8,588 bases of DNA from positions 1 to 8,588 of the forward strand of contig PCYF01000010.1 in NCBI GenBank assembly GCA_002762915.1, given 5' to 3'. The DNA comes from Candidatus Woesearchaeota archaeon CG10_big_fil_rev_8_21_14_0_10_32_9 (GTDB lineage: Archaea > Nanobdellota > Nanobdellia > Woesearchaeales > 21-14-0-10-32-9). Below, piece by piece: positions 4,931 to 8,588 of the stretch (positions are counted from its first letter, which is position 1; each line of letters opens with the position of its first letter). Position numbers and translations under genes: made by a program. The notes under the pieces are model-generated. The model did not search any database and was not told the origin of the DNA. It worked only from the letters and a program-made list of their open reading frames with translations.

Positions 4931-5116
4931 TTACTTACTCTTTTTCAATCTAGTTGCATAACCCGCAATGATATTTCTCAATTTTTTTGATTGAACACTT
5001 ACATGTTTAGCCACGACTTGCTTATTTTCTTCAAAGTTCGTTTTGAATTCATCTGTGTATTGTTCAAATAATTGTTCTGTTGCTGACTTTAGTGGTCTTG
5101 GTTTAATTCTTCCCAT
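4931..5116 (-). CDS. rps17e: 30S ribosomal protein S17e
   Basis: This is a small-subunit ribosomal protein shared by archaea and eukaryotes. The 61-residue product has the full archaeal pattern: MGRIKPRPLK at the start, an acidic helix with QYTDEFKTNFEENKQVV, and SKKLRNIIAGYATRLKK at the end. The length matches archaeal versions (about 60-70) and lacks the long eukaryotic C-terminal tail. ATG at 5116 is preceded by the SD-like AGAGGG (complement of 5124-5129) at seven bases. A TATA element (TATTTATAAA, complement of 5151-5160) lies in the intergenic region shared with the divergent nucS gene. Alba follows directly. Confidence 0.95.
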   Translation of the reverse strand: MGRIKPRPLKSATEQLFEQYTDEFKTNFEENKQVVAKHVSVQSKKLRNIIAGYATRLKKSK

Positions 5117-5150
5117 TATCTATCCCTCTAGACGTGAGAAACAAGATTCG

Positions 5151-5188
5151 TTTATAAATATTGTGTCATTTTACCCCAAAAAATATAA
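5151..5188. promoter_or_regulatory. Divergent S17e / NucS promoter region
   Basis: TTTATAAATA at 5151-5160 reads TATTTATAAA on the minus strand and would start S17e near 5128, leaving a short leader with the SD. On the plus strand ATATAAA within 5181-5188 is centred about 27 bases before the NucS ATG at 5211, predicting a leaderless transcript. No SD precedes 5211. Confidence 0.55.
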
Positions 5189-5210
5189 ACCCATAGAAAA
5201 TAAATGTTTC

Positions 5211-5957
5211 ATGAAACTTGCAGAGTTTAAAGAAGCACTAGAAAAAGCCCTTTCTTCAAATCAAACCTCGAGCTTTTTTTGTAAGTGCTCAATATTTTAT
5301 AATGGACGCGCAGAAGCAGAATTAGAAGAAGGAGAGCGACTCATAATAATAAAAGCAGACAACACAATTCTTGTGCATCAACCAGAAGGAAGCACACCAA
5401 TCAACTATATGAAAAATGATTCTTCCATTGAATTAATTCTCTCAAAAGACCACGTTCATCTAAAAAGTTACAATCAAAAATTCAAAGATTATCTTGAAAT
5501 AGAAATAACAAAAGTTTACTCATTTTCATCCTATAAATTGGAAGATGGAAAAAAACTAAACCTTGTTGGAAACGAAAGAGATATGTCTGACATGCTAAAA
5601 GATAATCCAAAATTAATCAGCAAAGATTTCAAACCCTTGTCAAGAGAAGAACACACCAAATTTGGATTCATAGACGTATTTGGACACGACAACAAAGGTA
5701 ATTTAATTTTAATAGAATGCAAAAGATATACTGCGGGCGTTTCTGCAGTACAACAATTACGACGTTATGTTGAAAAAATAATTGAATTAAAAGGATTAAA
5801 AAAAGAAACAGTGAAAGGAATTCTAGCCGCACCAAACTTAGCAAAAAATGCTGAAGAAATGATGCAAAAATGGGGATTTACATTTGTATCTGTAGAACCA
5901 CCAAAAAGATTAGAGAAATATAAGAAAAATCAAAAAAATATTTTAGAGTTCAGTTAA
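5211..5957 (+). CDS. nucS: NucS/EndoMS mismatch and branched-DNA endonuclease
   Basis: NucS (EndoMS) cleaves mismatched or branched DNA and provides non-canonical mismatch repair in many archaea and actinobacteria. The 248-residue product has the family's two parts. The N-terminal dimerisation/DNA-binding domain carries FYNGRAEAELEEGERLIIIK and DNTILVHQPEGSTPINY (29-66). The RecB-like nuclease domain has D155 in GFIDVFGHD and E169-C-K171 in LILIECKR, the D-E-x-K catalytic set, followed by a QQLRRYVEKI helix. The position where I recall relatives having Trp (PxNW) is Tyr66 here. The C-terminus QKNILEFS (241-248) resembles a PCNA-interaction box (Q-x-x-I-x-x-F) without the second aromatic. The frame is open further upstream, but that part is antisense to S17e and its promoter; ATG 5211 fits the family N-terminus and the TATA spacing. 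The stop overlaps the next minus-strand stop (shared TTAA). Confidence 0.95.
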   Translation: MKLAEFKEALEKALSSNQTSSFFCKCSIFYNGRAEAELEEGERLIIIKADNTILVHQPEGSTPINYMKNDSSIELILSKDHVHLKSYNQKFKDYLEIEITKVYSFSSYKLEDGKKLNLVGNERDMSDMLKDNPKLISKDFKPLSREEHTKFGFIDVFGHDNKGNLILIECKRYTAGVSAVQQLRRYVEKIIELKGLKKETVKGILAAPNLAKNAEEMMQKWGFTFVSVEPPKRLEKYKKNQKNILEFS

Positions 5958-6586
5958 GAATTACAAATCTTACAACTCTTGTAACCATGAGCAAGCAATT
6001 CAGTTCTTGACTTCAAAGACTTTATTTCAGCTTTTGGAGTTCTTGCTAAAGAAATACATCCTGCTAAATGAAATGACTTTCCTGACTCTTTGTAATAATA
6101 TTTTTTTGTATCAGGCGTTTGAGTTTCAACTTCGTGCATTACTTTTAATTCCTTTTTTATATTTTCAAGATCATCATAAATCTTTTGAGATTCTAAATTA
6201 ATTGCTGAATCCTTATCCACTTCATAAGGAGTCATATTGAATTCTCCTCGTGCAGCTTTACTTTTTTTTCGTTTATGCTCTTTTCTAGATAGAGTCATAA
6301 AAAATGCTAAAGTGTAAAGTATCAACCCTAACAAAGACAAATCTTTTCTAACTCCTTCAATTATAAAATATATTACAATAAACAATCCTAAAACAGTTGT
6401 AAGCATCAAAAATAAATCTGAAACGTCAGGTTTCTTAACACTTGATATAACTACCAATCCTACAACTCCCCCAAGAACAAATAAGATTATACCTGTTGTT
6501 AAACCACCAAAAAATGCGAAAGCCATACTAACCATTAGCAAGATCGCAGAAATATTAACCCCTAAATATGCATTTCTGTACTTCAT
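5954..6586 (-). CDS. Four-helix membrane protein with Ada-like Cys/His zinc-binding tail
   Basis: Function unknown. The first half has four hydrophobic segments (about 8-28, 30-50, 58-78, 82-99) and no cleavable signal. A very basic stretch (SRKEHKRKKSK, 100-110) marks the cytoplasmic side by the positive-inside rule. A charged, probably coiled linker (about 126-155) leads to the C-terminal module KSFHLAGC...AHGYKSCKICNS. This has H173, C177, C205 and C208, with the spacing HxxxC then CxxC. The module resembles the small metal-binding tail, related to the Ada N-terminal domain, seen at the ends of some nucleases and competence-type proteins (YH..C...GY.PC..C). The protein is 210 residues. A TATA element (6611-6618 on the minus strand) is about 29 bases before the ATG, so the mRNA should be leaderless. 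Its stop overlaps the nucS stop. Confidence 0.85.
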   Translation of the reverse strand: MKYRNAYLGVNISAILLMVSMAFAFFGGLTTGIILFVLGGVVGLVVISSVKKPDVSDLFLMLTTVLGLFIVIYFIIEGVRKDLSLLGLILYTLAFFMTLSRKEHKRKKSKAARGEFNMTPYEVDKDSAINLESQKIYDDLENIKKELKVMHEVETQTPDTKKYYYKESGKSFHLAGCISLARTPKAEIKSLKSRTELLAHGYKSCKICNS

Positions 6587-6610
6587 TTTAAAGTAGTTAC
6601 ATCAACAACT

Positions 6611-6618
6611 TATATAAA
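6611..6618 (-). promoter_or_regulatory. TATA box for the four-helix membrane protein
   Basis: It reads TATATAAA/TTTATATA-type sequence on the minus strand, centred about 29 bases before the ATG at 6586. No SD is present in the 24 bases between, consistent with leaderless initiation. Confidence 0.55.
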
Positions 6619-6631
6619 TATTGTTATCCCT

Positions 6632-7132
6632 TTAGAATTCACACAAAAACACGTAGTTTATTTTTCCACGTTTCTCTCTTCTAACAAGATTCTTCTTCTC
6701 AAAACTAGTCAAAACTTCACTAACTTTCGACTTAGAAAGACCCGTTCTTAAAACCAACGTGTTCTGACTAATACCCTCTTGTTCTCTGACAGCATTTAGA
6801 ATATTCTTCTCATTTTCATCTAATGCTTTAGACATAATGGAAAAACTATCATTTGCAAGCTGTTTGTTTTTTTCTTCTTCCAATCGTCTAAGAATAGCTT
6901 CCTCTCCAGAATAGAAAAAAATCAAATAAACCCCGAGTGCTAAGACGAAACCAATAATTCCGAACGCAAAATGAATTATGTTAATCGACGCATCAATTTG
7001 TCCACAAGCAGGATCACCATAACAACCAAGTTGCTCAGCTTTACTATAATTAGTATCAACTAAAACATAAAAAATTCCGGCAAGCAAAACAGAAACAAGA
7101 ATTAAAATAACCCCTAATTTTTTATTAATCAC
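6632..7132 (-). CDS. Membrane-anchored winged-helix transcriptional regulator
   Basis: This is a predicted one-component membrane regulator. Two membrane helices (about 5-26 and 50-74) enclose a short outward loop holding C37 and C43 (GCYGDPACG), which could form a disulfide or bind metal. After TM2 come an acidic/basic helical linker (EEAILRRLEEEKNK) and a C-terminal winged-helix domain (about 105-162). There DENEKNILNAVREQEG, SQNTLVLRTGLSKSKVSEVLTSFEKKNLV and RREKRGKINYVFL give the helix, recognition helix and wing typical of MarR-like/TrmB-like archaeal domains. The basic N-terminus (MINKK) predicts an inside start, so the DNA-binding part is cytoplasmic. The start is GTG at 7132, close behind GGGGTT, a weak SD. 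A TATA element (complement of 7165-7172) predicts a leader of about 9 bases. Targets are unknown; the adjacent membrane gene is a natural candidate. Confidence 0.88.
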   Translation of the reverse strand: MINKKLGVILILVSVLLAGIFYVLVDTNYSKAEQLGCYGDPACGQIDASINIIHFAFGIIGFVLALGVYLIFFYSGEEAILRRLEEEKNKQLANDSFSIMSKALDENEKNILNAVREQEGISQNTLVLRTGLSKSKVSEVLTSFEKKNLVRREKRGKINYVFLCEF

Positions 7133-7182
7133 GATAACCCCACAATATTATGATAAAATAACCATTTAAATAACTTATGAAA

Positions 7183-7743
7183 TTAGTTTTGATCAAAATA
7201 TCCATTAGTAGAAAGATATTCAGAAAGTTCATCAAAAATAATCAACATCTCTGGAAACTCAACAAAATACTTTCTTTTCTTTTCAACTAAGAACTCTTTA
7301 GTCCAACCTTTCCAATCGCCCTTATAATCAAGCTCGTGAATCTCCGCCTCTAACGCATCAATAGATTTAGCAAATCTAGATTCTATTGTTATTTGATCTT
7401 CAAATTCCATGAATAATTCAAAGAATTTTTTGTTTATAGGTTCAGGCAACTTATCTCTTAATGAATTCGCCGCCACTAATTCTCTTTCTTTTTTTCCTTC
7501 AGAAGAAATATTAGGATGAAGAGGCACATCTCCTGATTCTATCTCAACAACATCATGATACATTAATAACTCGTAAACTCTTAACCTATCAATAGCCACA
7601 TCCATTTTAGATAGAAACAAATCAGCAAGAATCAAACATGCCCAAGAATGTTCAGCTGAGCTTTCTTTCCTATCATCAACACAACAAATACGATAAACTG
7701 ACTTAAGTTTATTAAACACTCTAAATTTATTAATATCATCCAT
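7183..7743 (-). CDS. HD-domain nucleotide phosphohydrolase (YfbR/HDDC2-like)
   Basis: This is a cytosolic metal-dependent HD-domain enzyme. The family includes 5'-deoxynucleotidases that dephosphorylate (d)NMPs. The four metal ligands are visible: H32 in SSAEHSWAC, H63-D64 in MYHDVVEIESGDVP, and D129 in KSIDALEAEI. E68, close to the HD pair, fits the catalytic acid of YfbR-like enzymes. The opening (NKLKSVYRI...RKESSAEHSW) is the characteristic substrate-side segment. The length of 186 residues is normal. ATG at 7743 has no SD; a TATA-like ATATTATAAAAT (complement of 7766-7777) is centred about 28 bases upstream, so it should be leaderless. The substrate cannot be read from the sequence. A nucleotide clean-up role would suit a cell depending on salvage (inference). 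Confidence 0.9.
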   Translation of the reverse strand: MDDINKFRVFNKLKSVYRICCVDDRKESSAEHSWACLILADLFLSKMDVAIDRLRVYELLMYHDVVEIESGDVPLHPNISSEGKKERELVAANSLRDKLPEPINKKFFELFMEFEDQITIESRFAKSIDALEAEIHELDYKGDWKGWTKEFLVEKKRKYFVEFPEMLIIFDELSEYLSTNGYFDQN

Positions 7744-7765
7744 TAATCAAGCGAAACTAAACTAA

Positions 7766-7777
7766 TTTTATAATATT
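7766..7777 (-). promoter_or_regulatory. TATA box for the HD-domain gene
   Basis: The minus strand reads ATTTTATAATAT-complementary AT-rich sequence (ATATTATAAAAT), centred about 28 bases before the ATG at 7743, predicting transcription from the start codon itself. Confidence 0.5.
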
Positions 7778-7798
7778 TGTTAAAATAACTCAACAACA

Positions 7799-7806
7799 TT
7801 TAAAAA
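7799..7806 (+). promoter_or_regulatory. TATA element for tRNA-Ser
   Basis: TTTAAAAA is centred about 28 bases before the 5' end of the tRNA at 7831, the usual spacing for archaeal stable RNA promoters. Confidence 0.5.
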
Positions 7807-7830
7807 AATGAACAATTTCTCAAGGTTGTT

Positions 7831-7912
7831 GCCGCAGTCGCATAACCTGGTATTGCGTCAGTCTCGAAAACTGATCCCTTGTGGAGTCCCGGTTCAAATC
7901 CGGGCTGTGGCG
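7831..7912 (+). tRNA. tRNA-Ser(CGA)
   Basis: This is a class II tRNA of 82 nt without intron or encoded CCA. Acceptor GCCGCAG pairs with CTGTGGC (one G-T), and the discriminator is G73, as serine tRNAs need. The anticodon stem TCAGT/ACTGA closes the loop CTCGAAA, with anticodon CGA at 7865-7867 reading UCG codons. A 13-nt variable region (7875-7887) can pair TCC with GGA. The T-arm is CCCGG-TTCAAAT-CCGGG. In the D-loop, A14, G18 and G19 are present. Position 15 is A rather than G; its usual partner position 48 is T here, so a 15-48 pair is still possible. A T-rich stretch (7914-7920) follows and may terminate it, overlapping the stop codon region of the convergent gene. Confidence 0.95.
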
Positions 7913-7914
7913 CT

Positions 7915-8505
7915 TTATTTTAAAATGCTTTCGTCAATTTCAACTAATCTTCTTTCAGAATAGTTTCCAAACGATAAATTAAATAATCCAAAGTATCTAC
8001 TAATTTCTCCAAACGATTTAAGCCTTGCCAATTCCTGTTCGGTTAATTGTCTTTCTGATAAAACAGTAAGTTCTCCAGTTAATTTCGACCAACTTAATTG
8101 CTCTAATAAATCTTTCAATCCGCCACTAGAGGGAGTTTCTCTTAAAGCTTCGCTGCCCTCAATAACATTTTCACAATTGTCAAATAAATCACTAAAAACC
8201 TCTCTTTTCTCAACTTTCAGTTTAGGCAATTTTAATAGGTATGAATCAGCAGTCTCCATATTACCTTCATGCATATTTCCATACCCCACTCTAGAAAAAG
8301 TAAAATTATTATTTGAATGCAAACTATTAATCAAATTAATTCTAAAATTTTGACTTCCTGTTAAATAAATATTTGACATTCTACCTCCAGAATGAGATAT
8401 AGCACCACTATAATAAACGCCTAAAAAAGTTTTATTTGGAATATAAATTAAATTCTCTATCCCGTCTAAAACTTCTTGAGTTTGAACAACAATATTTCCA
8501 CTCAT
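7915..8505 (-). CDS. Hypothetical protein, 196 residues
   Basis: I do not recognise this gene. It has no membrane segment or signal peptide. The N-terminal half (1-95) is rich in Gly, Ser, Asn and aromatic residues (YYSGAISHSGGRMSNIYLTG, VGYGNMHEG), suggesting beta strands. The second half (about 100-170) is charged and helix-like, with LKDLLEQLSWSKL and SERQLTEQELARLKSFGEI, and a short Phe-rich segment (RYFGLFNLSFGNY) follows. A single Cys is at 111. ATG at 8505 has no SD. A TATA element at about 8529-8540 (AAATTTATTTAA on this strand) is 26-28 bases upstream, so the transcript should be leaderless. The stop lies three bases from the end of the convergent tRNA-Ser. Complex alpha/beta content without catalytic motifs leaves the role open. 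Confidence 0.8.
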   Translation of the reverse strand: MSGNIVVQTQEVLDGIENLIYIPNKTFLGVYYSGAISHSGGRMSNIYLTGSQNFRINLINSLHSNNNFTFSRVGYGNMHEGNMETADSYLLKLPKLKVEKREVFSDLFDNCENVIEGSEALRETPSSGGLKDLLEQLSWSKLTGELTVLSERQLTEQELARLKSFGEISRYFGLFNLSFGNYSERRLVEIDESILK

Positions 8506-8524
8506 AAATAAAGAAGTACTGTTT

Positions 8525-8588
8525 TTACTTAAATAAATTTCTTTTATTTTCAGACTTTTCCATCTCTTCCAAAAGAATGTGGCGTGGT
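8525..8588 (-). CDS. 3' end of a further minus-strand gene (partial)
   Basis: The frame beginning at 8587 on the minus strand stays open for 20 codons to a TAA at 8525-8527 and ends in a charged helical tail (LLEEMEKSENKRNLFK). Composition looks coding, and the frame runs out of the window. The promoter of the 196-residue gene would lie inside its last codons. No family can be named from so short a piece, and chance openness is possible. Confidence 0.4.
   Translation of the reverse strand, partial: PRHILLEEMEKSENKRNLFK

Noticed and set aside
5043..5210. N-terminal extension of NucS by 56 residues
   Set aside because: The extension is antisense to S17e and crosses its promoter; NucS family proteins begin near the ATG at 5211, which also fits the TATA spacing.

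Overview
The window looks like chromosomal DNA from an AT-rich archaeon. Archaeal/eukaryotic-type ribosomal proteins (S6e, S17e), an Alba chromatin protein, a NucS/EndoMS endonuclease, TATA-type promoters about 27 bases before leaderless starts, tRNA genes without encoded CCA, and a bulge-helix-bulge intron in tRNA-Arg all point to Archaea. Many compact proteins, tight tail-to-tail packing, a half-length helicase and several orphan genes fit a DPANN-type lineage (Woesearchaeota/Pacearchaeota-like), but that placement is an inference.

Layout. 1-1465: S6e with a hairpin leader, a 27-residue very acidic mini-gene with its own promoter and Shine-Dalgarno (SD), and a Hel308/Ski2-like helicase that contains only its first RecA domain. 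1498-2013: a leaderless cysteine hydrolase (isochorismatase/nicotinamidase fold). 2017-3580, minus strand: a 409-residue and a 94-residue orphan, probably co-transcribed. 3666-4559: the most unusual segment. A YkgJ-type cysteine-cluster gene meets an intron-containing tRNA-Arg(TCG) tail to tail, then a 104-residue orphan meets a second, base-identical copy of the same tRNA. 4612-5116, minus strand: S17e then Alba. 5211-5957: NucS, divergent from S17e. 5954-7743, minus strand: a four-helix membrane protein with an Ada-like Cys/His tail, a membrane-anchored winged-helix regulator, and an HD-domain nucleotide phosphohydrolase. 7831-7912: tRNA-Ser(CGA). 7915-8505, minus strand: an orphan, followed by the 3' end of a further minus-strand gene running out of the window.

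Most of the content is core information processing (translation, chromatin, mismatch/branched DNA repair, nucleotide pool hygiene) mixed with lineage-specific orphans. Two initiation modes coexist. SD-led starts are seen for S6e, the mini-gene, the helicase, the 94- and 104-residue orphans, S17e and Alba. Leaderless or near-leaderless starts are seen for the cysteine hydrolase, YkgJ, NucS, the four-helix membrane protein, the HD protein and the 196-residue orphan. No CRISPR array, transposase, integrase or recognisable defence system is visible. The best leads are the duplicated tRNA-Arg pair, the half helicase, the acidic mini-gene with a structured leader, and the adjacent membrane regulator and Zn-site membrane protein.
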